From: Eutypella sp. D-1
Taxonomy: Eukaryota; Ascomycota; Sordariomycetes; Xylariales; Diatrypaceae
Direction of reading: 5' to 3'
Length of the DNA stretch: 64,000 bases
Assembly (NCBI GenBank): GCA_023313575.1
Contig: JAJTTP010000012.1
Coordinates: 806,001-870,000, forward strand
Both the position numbers and the translations under genes were made by a program. The notes under the pieces are model-generated. The model was given only the letters and a program-made list of their open reading frames with translations, was not told the origin of the DNA and made no database searches. Positions 47,326 to 57,663 of the stretch are shown one piece after another (the first letter of the stretch is position 1; each line of letters begins with the position of its first letter).

Positions 47326-48570
47326 CCTTTTTTTTCTTTTCATCCTTTCGCCTTTTTTCTCTAGCGCTACCCTTTTTATGCTAGGGGTTTGACTCTTTTC
47401 AGTTTTCAAATTTTAATGTGTGGGATGGCTGATTTCCTATTACGGATATCTAGTCCTTGAACTGGCCAATCAGCCAGGCCGATTTCCCAAGATTTTACTA
47501 GGTACTATGTTATGCCCTAAAGCAACTGCCTACCTCTAGTCCAGTTTATTATCGAATACAATAATTTGTTGCTGAACCCCATGTAGGGAAGTTAGTAAAA
47601 TACTTTGATAAATTGATTTGAATTTTTTTTCCGAATATTCCAAGGTTCTATTTGCATCGTAGGTACCAGACCAGAGTGTGTACCGGAATTTCCTTGTGAA
47701 GTTTCTTGGATGCTAATTACCTAAGCAGTTAGCGGATTAGGTCACACCAATCGTACCTACCAGCTACATCTGACTATTATACAGATGAGGACAGGACGAA
47801 TGGATTACAGAGTAGTACATGTGCTTTTAAATCCAATTACTGCAAGAAATTCCCGAGGTCGTAACCTGTCCCTGTAAGGTCTTCACCATGGTTTTCTCAT
47901 TTAACTTGGGGTTGATTTCGCTATTAACATGCAACCGGGGAAAGTGCATAATACTTGTATTTATCCGTTAAAGCAACATCGCTAGTAACTACATGTACTA
48001 AATGGATCATAAGCATCTATCGATACTTATAGGTACTTTAGCGTCATTCCTGCAAGCCTGCCCAGGTGCCCGACATACCCCAGATTAGCGGCTGGGCGGC
48101 TCCCGGGATCTCAAGGGAGGTTCTGGGCCTGTCGAGATCGTCGGTCAATTTCTCCATCTTCAACCTTGGAAGCTTCCAAGCTTTTTGCTTACTTTGATTA
48201 ACTACGGAGTACCTACAGAGACCATACCATCATCGCCAAACCCGCGACCATCTCTAACTTCTACTCTGCTCAACTCCGTTGTCATCCATAGTCGAAGTTT
48301 ACATAAATACTACATATCACACACATCGCACATCGCACATCGCATATTTGATCTACATTTAGATTGTTCAACAGCCTCTTATCATCATATCCAGAGGGGC
48401 TGTTGAATTCACATTATCTTGATCCGCTCAAAGATGATTTATAGAGGGCTGCATCGGAGCTTGAATCCGATCTCCCTTGCGATAGGTGCTATTCCCACCA
48501 TCGCACATTTGCGGTCTTGATAGATAGAGAGCCTTGATCGATCGAGAATACAGTGAAGCGGTTATCCATC
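47326..48570. other. Intergenic region between tRNA-Lys and the DCR2-like gene
   Basis: 1.2 kb with no supported gene. The tail (about 48100-48570) is likely the promoter and leader of the phosphoesterase gene. A CACATCGCA repeat sits near 48320-48346. Confidence 0.5.
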
Positions 48571-50405
48571 ATGACGCGACGAATAGTCAGTATCCTCCTT
48601 AATTACACCTACTAATTATTCACTGTGAGGCACGCGCGACTAACCTGGTGATACCCTCTCTACTATAGGTGCGCACCATTACCCAGCTTTCCGCTGGGGC
48701 CCTCATCACCTTCCTCGTCATATTCTTCCTCGACCGAAATTTTCAACTTCTCCCCAGCGCCGTTCACGAATATATGCCCCAGCATCACCATGGACTTGTC
48801 GTCACCGATATCGTTATCACTACTTGTTCCACTCTCAACGTTTTCTCTTCTTGCAAACTCGATCCCGAGGTCTGGCATCGTATCGACAAGGATCTATATC
48901 TAGGCAAATCATGGACTACCAGCGCTTATGTACATGTACGAAGGAAGAAGGAGATCGAGCTTACCACCGACGAAAGAGTCGTCATGGATGTTACGGTCGG
49001 TCGACTGAATCCAATGAGCAAGCCCGAGGCGGAAGAGGAATGGGAACCTCGTGCTGCTGGACTGTGGGTGTTTCGATCCTCGAAACCTCATGCCAGCGAC
49101 TCGAAGGAGGCTGTCACAGCTGTCGATGTTCTTTTCGGGGATGACGCAGTTGAGGCTCGCGATGGATGGCAACTTCAAGGAACGCCTCTATTACTAGATA
49201 TTGGCCCGGAGATTCCAGCTGCCCACATCACTATTCAACGAGGAGGCGAGATTGAGCACACCAAGCCGAAGCCACGCGTAAACGACAATGGGAAGTTCAA
49301 GATCATGCAGCTAGCAGATATTCATCTGAGCACTGGCGTCGGCCACTGTAGAGATGCAGTACCCGACGAGTATGAGGGAGGACCGTGTATGGCGGACCCG
49401 AGAACCCTAGACTTCGTTTCCAAGATGTTAGACGATGAGAAGCCCGATCTGGTCGTGCTGAGTGGCGACCAGGTCAATGGAGATACTGCGCCCGACGCGC
49501 AGTCGGTAATGGCCCCTCATAGTCGACGATCTATCGGAGACTTTACTAACAGGTTTAGGCCATTTTCAAATATGCCCAGCTGCTTATCAAGCGCAAGATT
49601 CCCTACGCGTCTATATTTGGGAACCATGATGATGAGGGGTCCTCGGCAAGAGCTAGTCAAATGAACATCATCGAGCAACTGCCATATTCTTTATCGACAG
49701 CGGGACCCGATGATATCGAAGGTGTGGGGAATTATTTTGTCGAAGTCCTCGCCCGAGGCTCGTCTGCACATTCCGCCCTCACCATATACTTACTCGACTC
49801 GCACTCATATTCGCCCGATGAACGGCAGTGGAAGGGCTATGACTGGATCAAAAAGAATCAGATCGACTGGTTCACGCAGACCTCTGAAGGCCTGAAGAAG
49901 AAACACAAGTCGTATAGCCACATCCACATGGATATCGCTTTCATCCACATCCCACTGCCCGAATACAGGGATAAGAAATCATATCATAAGGGCGCATGGA
50001 GAGAGGCCGTCACAGCTCCTAATTATAACTCTGGCTTCCACGACGCTCTGGTCGAGCAGGGTATTATGATGGTCAGCTGCGGACAGTGAGTTATGAGATC
50101 CCAGAACCACCTCGTGCCAAGTACTAAATGTTATAATCAGTGACCACGCCAACGAATACTGCATGCTTTCTGCAAATGAACAGAAGAAGCCACAACTCTG
50201 GATGTGCTATGGAGGTGGCGCTGGCTTCGGCGGATACGGCGGGTACGGCGACTACGTTCGGCGGGTGCGCTTCTTTGATCTGGATACCAACCAGGCACGC
50301 ATCACGACCTACAAGCGACTCGAATACGGAGACACAGAGAGCCGCATAGATGAACAGATTATAGTCGACGGGGGCAACCTCATGCTGCCCCAGGACGGCA
50401 GATGA
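48571..50405 (+). CDS. DCR2-like calcineurin-type phosphoesterase
   Basis: Metallophosphoesterase related to yeast Dcr2, a phosphatase linked to the cell cycle and the unfolded protein response. Exons are 48571-48585, 48669-49505, 49559-50085 and 50141-50405 (about 547 residues). The first exon is only 15 bp (MTRRI); it is supported by frame and by the family's usual MTRRI(V/I)RT start. A membrane anchor follows (GALITFLVIFFL). The metal-binding motifs in order are ADIHLS, SGDQVNGD, FGNHDDE, the FIHIPLPEY histidine region, and GHDHANEY formed across the last intron. All motifs are intact. It is a conserved core gene and marks ordinary flanking sequence to the right of the accessory block. Confidence 0.92.
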
Positions 50406-51921
50406 CGTAACACGTCCGAACCAGAGACATAAACCGACGATTCCAGTCAAGCCCAAGAACTAGCCGCTAAAGGGCCAAGTGCCGCTCCCAGCGGAGCATG
50501 CCAGCGCGCGCCCGTGCACAATCCTATTAGAGTTCATAGGTTACGGGGGTGTGCGCACGGCAGTCAAAGCTTAGAATCCTGAATATTGATGAGCCGAAGA
50601 CGCGATGGAGATTTGGGATGGAGAGACTTTTATTTTACGGCGAATAACCCGTCAGGGGTCTTTTTTTTTTTTCCTGCAGCAATAAAGTGGCTAGCGTTAT
50701 GTATAGCACAACGCTATAAAGACCTGAGAGTAACGAATGGAATGCCTCATGTCTGCTCGACCTCACATAGCGTACACATATTTAAGCGCAGAGGCGCTTT
50801 TCTTAAAATGCTATCTCAAGTCGTGATGCATCACTCCTAGCGCAGTCAGTCAAGAAAAGAGCTCCAGTATTTGGGGGTTGATAGCCGGGTTTCATTTCCC
50901 CCACCCCATCAGCTGAGCTTGACCTCCTCATAAGCCTAAAAACATACCTTAATTGACAGTGGCTAAGACACGTATATACGATAATCTTATTGCGATTATA
51001 ATTATACGTTGGCATTTTTTAGTTGATAGTTAAAGCCGGTGCCACTGGCAGCGCCGGATCCGTGGCCGCTATAGTTGCTTTACCCCGGACCCCGGGCTCT
51101 TCGGGATCCCAGTCCGGCCCAGCCCCGGCCGTCCTGACCACCACTGCAAGGCTTTAATATGGGAGACATTTAAAAGAGCGCTACATAGTACTATATGGGC
51201 TATATACTTATATCCTCAGCTTGGCATCGGCGCGCGATACATGCCTTACCACCACCACCACCACCACCACCACTACCACTATCATTACCATCTCCTATCT
51301 ATCGCCGCCGCCGGCACCGCCGCCACTACGTGACGCTGATAAAGAAGCGGTCTTAGGCGCCGGCAAATGGCTAATTATCGAGTTTATCCTAAGTATGGCT
51401 ATTATCAAAGCCTTTGCTGATTTAATAGGTAACGACAAATGCGTGGATGAGAGTATGCGATGTAGATTTCCCCTTGGGACTGATGCTTCAGGTGCGATTT
51501 CAGGTTGTTTTGGGGTAGAGTTATAACAGTTGTATTTTTTTTATATTATAGGGCTTTGGTAGGGGCGACCCTAGCCCAGTGGTATTTAGACGGTCCCGCC
51601 GGTCTCATACCAGACTGTAGAACTTAGATTCTACATCATTACCACCATCAATACCAACTTCTTGGAATCAGCTTCCATCAGCTCGAAGTGGAGCGTATAG
51701 CTCATATACCTAAGTATGCAATAGCGCTCATTTGAAAGGTATTGTGCTAATAATCAGCTGCGCGGCAGCTGATACGGTAAGAAGTAGGGCCCGGCTATCA
51801 AGAAAAGGGGGTCTGCCACTCCTTTCCAGTGTAAGATCCTTATCATCGACCCTATTTCTATCCCTCCCAAGGCTAGCATTCTACCAAATTGGCCAGCTGA
51901 TTTCTACATCCACATGCTTTT
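50406..51921. other. Intergenic region with low-complexity repeats
   Basis: 1.5 kb separates the DCR2-like and HET genes (tail to tail). It contains an 11-base T run near 50661, a GC-rich patch at 51040-51140 with inverted symmetry (CCGGAC/GTCCGG words), a CAC triplet run near 51248, and AT-rich patches. An open frame over the CAC run (MASARDTC...) is a low-complexity translation and is not called as a gene. Confidence 0.5.
51248..51273. repeat. ACC triplet microsatellite
   Basis: About eight consecutive ACC triplets, followed by interrupted copies up to about 51292. Confidence 0.8.
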
Positions 51922-54774
51922 CTAGAGAATGTCAATGTCGTAGTAGCGCCCGTCGGCAGTAAATGGCCCGAGACGTCCCTCGAGAAGGATGGAACGGTAT
52001 TCCTCTTTTGGTTGCTGTAACGCATCTGTAATCTCCTGGGGGCTGGAATCTGCAGAGAGTATAGACAGTCTCCGCAGCGCGAGCAGTGCGCTAATGAAAA
52101 TAGATTCCGTCTTCCTAAGGTCTTGAACCAGGCTCTTCATGTCTGCCCTAAAGCACAGGGTCCTAGAAGTGACCGTTGCGTCAAGGTAGTGCCCAGCAAG
52201 CTTCGACAAGGGCCTCCAGTCCCCATCATCGAGCCTCCATTGCCACAGGCTCAGACTCAAGTCATGATCGTCCATATGCTCATCAAAGGCAGTATCAAAT
52301 TCAGACTTGCAGCTTGGCTCGACGCTGACATGAATGTACGGGCCTTTCACGTGTGGCAAAAATCTCGGATTGAGACAGGACACGTACGACTCCTCGAGGT
52401 CCCTTTCCCGCAACAGATCTTGGACGATGGCCCAGAAGAGGGATAGGACCATCCATATGAGCATATGACTACCCGTGAAATCTCTTCGCGGCCTCGAGTC
52501 GAGGAACAGACACTGACTGCCGCATCCGTTGTTAAAACAGGGTAGGCCTGAGCTTTGTGATAACTCAGCGCGGCAGTCCTCAATCAAACGATATATCGTC
52601 CTCTGTGCGATGCTATCAACCACACTTATCGACCGCGGAAGACCCGACGGGGTTCGCTGATTCTCAAACCCGCTCATATAATCTTGATCAGTACTAACAT
52701 GTTTAAAACTGCAGGTACGCCTATCAGGATATTGGCCATAGATGTCAAGATATTGGATATCCTTCAAATGGTGAATCCTAGTGATATGGGGATCATTTAT
52801 TTCGAAGTAGACAAACGGGGAGGACGCGACCATACTGAACCTGGTACCAGTAGGAACGCTTATCGGGCGGCCCCGGTAATGGAAGGTGCTAGGATCGGGA
52901 AGTCCGTCATCGGATACAGTAGAGTCAATTTCCCGCAATATTAACACGGCCGGTGGTAACGTCGAATACAACAAAAACAGATGGTCCCTTCCTGGGCAGG
53001 CCAGCTCATCAAGTGGCTTGTCGCTTGCAAGGAACATCCTGTTCCCCTCGTTAATACATTCAAAGAGGTGGTAGGTACCATCGTTCACCCTGCCTAGATC
53101 TCCCGCAGTATCGATGTCAGTGACTCGCATCGGTGCCACAGGGATTGTAAATAATCGCTGTAGGCGGATGCCTAAAAGCGCCCCAGTGCTAGGGCATACG
53201 GTAGCGGATTTGAATTGGGTTGAGAAGATCGACTCAGAATTCACAGCCTCCCCATCGAGCGACCTGTGGCAACCCACCATCATGTCAATGTCTTCTAAGG
53301 ACCTTGGAATCATACAATTTCGCTTAAGAGAATCAGTCGTGTAACCACACTCTTCCCAATCCAGAGGCGGTCTGAAGTGCTCCCAGCTCCTTGTCGAGTT
53401 CCAGTCAGGGATCCACGACGGGCCAACTCCGGTTGATGAAGCGCCCGCGGCCCTATACAAAAACCAGGTCGCGTTGCGTTTCAGGAGGGAGTAAGCGAAG
53501 AACCCGATCCACATGTGCTGGTTTGATATAGAGTAGTCGACGCGCAGGGGCATGCCCCCAAATTCGTCCTTCTTAGATAGTAAGCTCAGTATACCGAACA
53601 GGCGATCACGGGGGTCCGAACACCGGGAGTTCGAGGTCAGCTGCAGGGCCTCACAGTGGTCGCAGACGCGCAGCTCCTGCTGCGTCAGGTGTTCAACCCA
53701 GGGCGCCAATGTTCTTTCCAGCCTGAGCTTCCCCGCCGTTTTGAAGCGGTTCATAGAGGCCGACCAGATGTGGTAGTCGGTGTCGCCGAGTCGCACGACG
53801 ACGTGAGGCGAGAGAATCAGTTCCTGGATAACCCAGGTCCGGCGGAAGTACCGGCGCGCGAGCATTCCCTGGAGCTCCTGTATGTCGATGTCGTAGAAGT
53901 CGCGCCGGTGCGGGTATCGGCCGTCCCGCAGGACAGGCGCGGCGTCAGGTCCGAGGTACAGGACGGCCCTCATGCACCGCATATAGATCTGGTCCATCTT
54001 TGACACCTGGTTCCCGCGTTCCTCCACGTCTCTCTGGTTGATGCATAGGGCGTCGACCCACACCAACCGGACGCCCCTCCTCGGCCTCAGGAACCGCAGC
54101 ATCTGCCAGCAGTTCTCCGTCTGGGGCAGCACGTCCCAGTAAGTACCGACGAACACGGAGCGGCGGGGCTTGGGATCATCCTCCTCCCCTCCCCACGTGT
54201 ACGAGACGGCTTCGTATTCGGGACACGAGTCGTCGGTGTATGTCTCGAGCATGAGGTGCACGGGGGAATCGTCGTCCGTGCTTGCGGTCAGGCATGCCAG
54301 GCGGACCTCGCTCCATGCCAGCCTAAACGGGTATATCGTTGATGAGGAGTCAACCAATCTCGGCTCGGCTCGCCTTGACTGATCTGAATTGAGTCTTTGT
54401 CGTTTAACATCTCGAGGGGATGTGTATTCTCTTGTTTCCCGATCTGGGCGCCTAGCCCAAGGTACATGCTCCGGCCACCAAAGGTCCAGCTCCCCCAGCG
54501 GCCGGTCGGGGAGCTCGGGCATTGGGGGGTCAGATGATGACTGTGATTTGATCACGTCTTCCACCGATGGCGGCACTCGTCCACACGTTTTGCAGCGGAT
54601 CTTAGTCTTCGGCCCGCGTCGTACGAGAGAGATCCGTGGATTGGAACACGAGGAGCTATGCCAGCGGCAAGCGCCCATCTGTTCGCCGGACATATTGGAT
54701 TTGTTACCCCCCGATACTATAGAGGAAGGCATGTTTCCTAACGAAGTTCCTTCTTGAATAGCTGAAAAAAGCAA
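51922..54774 (-). CDS. HET-domain (heterokaryon incompatibility) protein
   Basis: Fungal allorecognition-type protein; HET domains trigger growth arrest or cell death when non-self alleles meet. Single exon of about 950 residues. The N-terminal part has paired cysteines (CRWHSSSC and CKTC, about residues 37-64), which could form a small zinc-binding module. The HET domain spans about residues 185-340, with YEAVSYTWGG, LVWVDALCINQRDVEERGNQV, MDQIYMRCMRAVLYLG and RRYFRRTWVIQEL, all hallmark blocks. The long C-terminal region (about 600 residues) has no domain I recognise. No NACHT or repeat domain is seen. Whether it is active in incompatibility cannot be judged, since fungal genomes hold dozens of such genes. 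It is open across its full length with no lesion. Confidence 0.9.
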   Translation of the reverse strand: MLFSAIQEGTSLGNMPSSIVSGGNKSNMSGEQMGACRWHSSSCSNPRISLVRRGPKTKIRCKTCGRVPPSVEDVIKSQSSSDPPMPELPDRPLGELDLWWPEHVPWARRPDRETREYTSPRDVKRQRLNSDQSRRAEPRLVDSSSTIYPFRLAWSEVRLACLTASTDDDSPVHLMLETYTDDSCPEYEAVSYTWGGEEDDPKPRRSVFVGTYWDVLPQTENCWQMLRFLRPRRGVRLVWVDALCINQRDVEERGNQVSKMDQIYMRCMRAVLYLGPDAAPVLRDGRYPHRRDFYDIDIQELQGMLARRYFRRTWVIQELILSPHVVVRLGDTDYHIWSASMNRFKTAGKLRLERTLAPWVEHLTQQELRVCDHCEALQLTSNSRCSDPRDRLFGILSLLSKKDEFGGMPLRVDYSISNQHMWIGFFAYSLLKRNATWFLYRAAGASSTGVGPSWIPDWNSTRSWEHFRPPLDWEECGYTTDSLKRNCMIPRSLEDIDMMVGCHRSLDGEAVNSESIFSTQFKSATVCPSTGALLGIRLQRLFTIPVAPMRVTDIDTAGDLGRVNDGTYHLFECINEGNRMFLASDKPLDELACPGRDHLFLLYSTLPPAVLILREIDSTVSDDGLPDPSTFHYRGRPISVPTGTRFSMVASSPFVYFEINDPHITRIHHLKDIQYLDIYGQYPDRRTCSFKHVSTDQDYMSGFENQRTPSGLPRSISVVDSIAQRTIYRLIEDCRAELSQSSGLPCFNNGCGSQCLFLDSRPRRDFTGSHMLIWMVLSLFWAIVQDLLRERDLEESYVSCLNPRFLPHVKGPYIHVSVEPSCKSEFDTAFDEHMDDHDLSLSLWQWRLDDGDWRPLSKLAGHYLDATVTSRTLCFRADMKSLVQDLRKTESIFISALLALRRLSILSADSSPQEITDALQQPKEEYRSILLEGRLGPFTADGRYYDIDIL

Positions 54775-55046
54775 TACCGGGGTATAAACATCAATGACGA
54801 TAGACTGGCACGTTTATATACTCAATGTTTTAAGACGTCCCCCGCTTAGATGCTTGTGCCTTTGGAATTGCGCTGCGCTCCTGGACTGCCCCATGGTCAG
54901 ACACTTATGTTGTATTAATGGATGGCCATAAGCTGCGTCGTCTGCCCCTCACACCCTTGCCCCCTTTCTGATTGGCTTTATATGTAGGCTTGTTGGACAA
55001 TACAATGGATATGCCGATGTAGAGCCATCACCAACTTGCATAGTGT

Positions 55047-55220
55047 TTATCCAATAGAAACCACCTACAAGACCTCAGGTACACTATCCGATAGAATCCT
55101 GGTTGGCCTCAGGTACGCCGAGATAAAAACCTCGCCAATCAAGCAACATTGTTTCTGCTTCTTTCGCAGAGGTCCATATGAAACATGGACCGAGGCCTTC
55201 TACAATTCTATCGGATAGTG
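55047..55220. repeat. Direct plus inverted repeat structure, possible MITE remnant
   Basis: Two degenerate direct copies share TATCC(A/G)ATAGAA and end in CCTCAGGTAC (about 55049-55082 and 55086-55116). The 16-base word CACTATCCGATAGAAT at 55082-55097 is repeated exactly in inverted orientation at 55205-55220, framing a 139 bp unit. No target-site duplication was recognised and no open frame lies inside. Confidence 0.65.
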
Positions 55221-55935
55221 CTAAAATTACTTCCCAAGGATGAAGTTGAAATCTACCACACATCCACTTTTCGGGGCCCTTTAAATATATCGCAGACGGC
55301 CAACAGCTTGAGTTAAGATTGTGCTAAGCGCCCGAGGTCTTCTAGGGTTATAACGCCGGACAAGTCACAGTGCATACAGGTTGAAACCATCGATAATTAT
55401 ATGACGACTTGGTTTGTTATTACGTACCGAACCCAGCTAAGACCCTTTTCCTCCATTTATATGTTGACGGCTCTACCTTGTCCGATTAATCACAGTCTAA
55501 TAACAGTGTTTTGTGAAGATTCGTACGTAAAACAGGTCACTTATGGCTCAAAAGTTCTTGGAATTGCTAAAGAGGAAGGGAGAGAGTGTGCCCTGGGACT
55601 AAACTATCATACAAATAGGTGGCCCAAACGGCTCCGTTGGCATCTGTCAATCCCCACAACTTCCAGCCAATGAGCTTATGGTCTTGGCAATACAGCTAAA
55701 GCGCCCAAACGCTCACATGTTTCATTGAACTCTGCCCTGGTCAGTTATATAGCCCCGAGGTCAGTCGTAGGTTAGAAGAAAAATTTTGTTTCTACACGGG
55801 GAAACCACCTGCAGCAGTTTGTCGGATAGGAAAGAGGGCGTACCCACTAAGTATGTCTTGAAGGTAAGGTGTTACCCATAAGCAAGCGATGTTCTTTCCT
55901 GGCCTCTACCCGCCCCCAGGTCGGTACCTACCTCC

Positions 55936-55961
55936 TACCTACCTAGGTACCTAGGTAGGTA
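55936..55961. repeat. 26-bp perfect palindrome of CCTA/TAGG units
   Basis: The sequence is its own reverse complement over 26 bases, built from TACCTACCTAGG and its mirror. Related TACCTA/TAGGTA words flank it and recur at about 58159-58186. Confidence 0.85.
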
Positions 55962-56635
55962 CCTAATAGGTATGTAAGTATGCCATTTCGAGGAAGGTGC
56001 CATCAATGAAGGCGACGAAAGGGTCCGGGTTCCATAAATGTCTGCACGGTGATTTTAAGGTACCCTACCCACGTACGAAGTATACTGTCCCACGTTGTGG
56101 TTATAGTAAACTGGCCCGTGCTTGGAAACGGTAGGACTCATTTTCTTTTCAACTCCCGTCTTTCTTTCCTTCTTTCCATACGATTCCTCTCTTACCAACT
56201 CGCTATTTACGCGTCTATACTTCTCCCAATCACCAGTCCAAGGGTTGACTGGTTGACAGATACTGCTATGACGAAAATACCTGCAGGCTGTCCGATACGG
56301 CCTCGATTCGCACGTTTCGGTGTTTACGACGCAGTCGCCTAGCCTAGTCTCGTCTCCTATTGGAAACCTCAAAAAGGCCGAATTCGATGTTTTACTTGTT
56401 TATTGTATTCCTTGCTATATATAAGAATGACGACTGGTGAGTTTATGTATAGTCTACTACATCCGAAACATTGAAAAGGGATTGATTCCCAAACCCCTTT
56501 CCCCACCTCAATGTATGCACACAATGCGTCGTATCCAAAAAAAGGCTCTCAGCTATCGAAAGAACCCGCACCCAAGCAAAACAGTTCAAGTCATCTGTTC
56601 CCTTAATTCTCCTATCTTGGGGGGCTCGGCTCTAT

Positions 56636-57663
56636 TTAATTGCCGGCGACCTTGTAGTACTCGTCGAATGGAGGAGCTTTCTTAGGATCGAGCTCCGGGC
56701 CGACGCGGCCGCCGACGACGAGCTGGGCGTTGAGCTTCCACTTTTCGTGGATGCCCCACTCTTTGGCGACTCGCTCGTTGACGAGCGGGTTGTAGTGCTG
56801 GAGGTTGGCGCCTAGGCCCTCGGCCTCGAATGCCGTCCACAGGGTGAACTGCAGCATGGCGTCCGACTGGGTCGCCCAGGTCGCGAAATGTTCCGCGAAC
56901 ACCTTCCACTCGTTCTCCATCTTTTTCACGACTCTTTGGTCCTCGAAGAAGAGCACCTGTGAGAGGGAGGTTGCGTGCAGTTAGCCTTCTGTTGTGTATT
57001 CTCAACGTGGTCTTGTCTTTCATTCAATGTGTCCTTCTTGGATTCTCTCTGCGCTTGCCCAGGAAAAGGTGATAAGGGAGGAGAGAAACCTACACTAGCG
57101 GCGGCGGCCTTGAAACCAGCAATGCGGGCTTCGGTGTTCGCCCAGCTATCAGCGGGAACGATGGCCTTGAGGGCCTCGGCGGTGATGTCCCAGAACTTGT
57201 CGTGTTCGGCGCCGAAGAGGACGAGCACGCGGTTAGACTGGGAGTCAAAGGAGGAGGGGATGTGGTGCAGGCCCTCCTTGACGATCTCCTCGAAGCGGTC
57301 CTTGGAGATAGTCAGCTCCTTGTTGAGCTGGTAGTAGGTACGGCGCTTCTTGATGTGTTCCAGGAACACGCTGGCAGAGATGGGCGTCGACATGGCGGCG
57401 GTAGGGGTGCTGGTGGTGGTGGTAGCTTCGGTACTGGCGCTTGGGATTCTGACGTTCTGGCCCGACGTCGTCGTATTCGCCTGGGACTTCACGAGGTTGG
57501 GTCGTTGCGCGGTGTTGGTGAAGAGTCTCTTATTGGCGCTTAAAGCGAGTGGTCCTTGAGACTTTAGTAGGTAGGTGAGAGATCGGTTTGAGGCGGGATT
57601 GGTTAAGCGTGTAGCAATGGATGAAGCAGTAGAGGCAGACGAAGCGAGGAGGTGTGGGCGCAT
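56636..57663 (-). CDS. Nitroreductase-family protein (Hbn1/Frm2-like), mitochondrial-type N-terminus
   Basis: FMN-dependent oxidoreductase of the fungal nitroreductase group related to yeast Hbn1/Frm2, which are linked to oxidative stress and lipid signalling. Minus-strand exons are 57663-57094 and 56956-56636 (about 296 residues; 137 bp intron in phase 0). The enzyme core starts near residue 91 (STPISASVFLEHIKKRRTYY) and has VLVLFGAEHDKFWDIT, VLFFEDQRVV, TWATQSDAMLQFTLWTA and GLGANLQHYNPL. The core alone is about 205 residues, close to the yeast proteins. The first 90 residues are Ser/Thr/Arg-rich with almost no acid, resembling a mitochondrial targeting sequence. A Met at residue 90 could serve as an alternative start for a cytosolic form. 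Confidence 0.9.

Larger units (their letters stand above)
54775..56635. other. Gene-poor region with structured repeats
   Basis: 1.9 kb without a supported gene. It contains a set of direct and inverted repeats (55047-55220) and a 26-bp perfect palindrome of CCTA/TAGG units (55936-55961). The HET gene promoter lies at the left end; the right end is the 3' region of the nitroreductase gene. Confidence 0.55.

Noticed and set aside
51221..51526. Open frame over the CAC repeat
   Set aside because: Half of it translates a microsatellite and the rest shows no family-like features. Nearby GC-rich and AT-rich patches suggest non-coding DNA.
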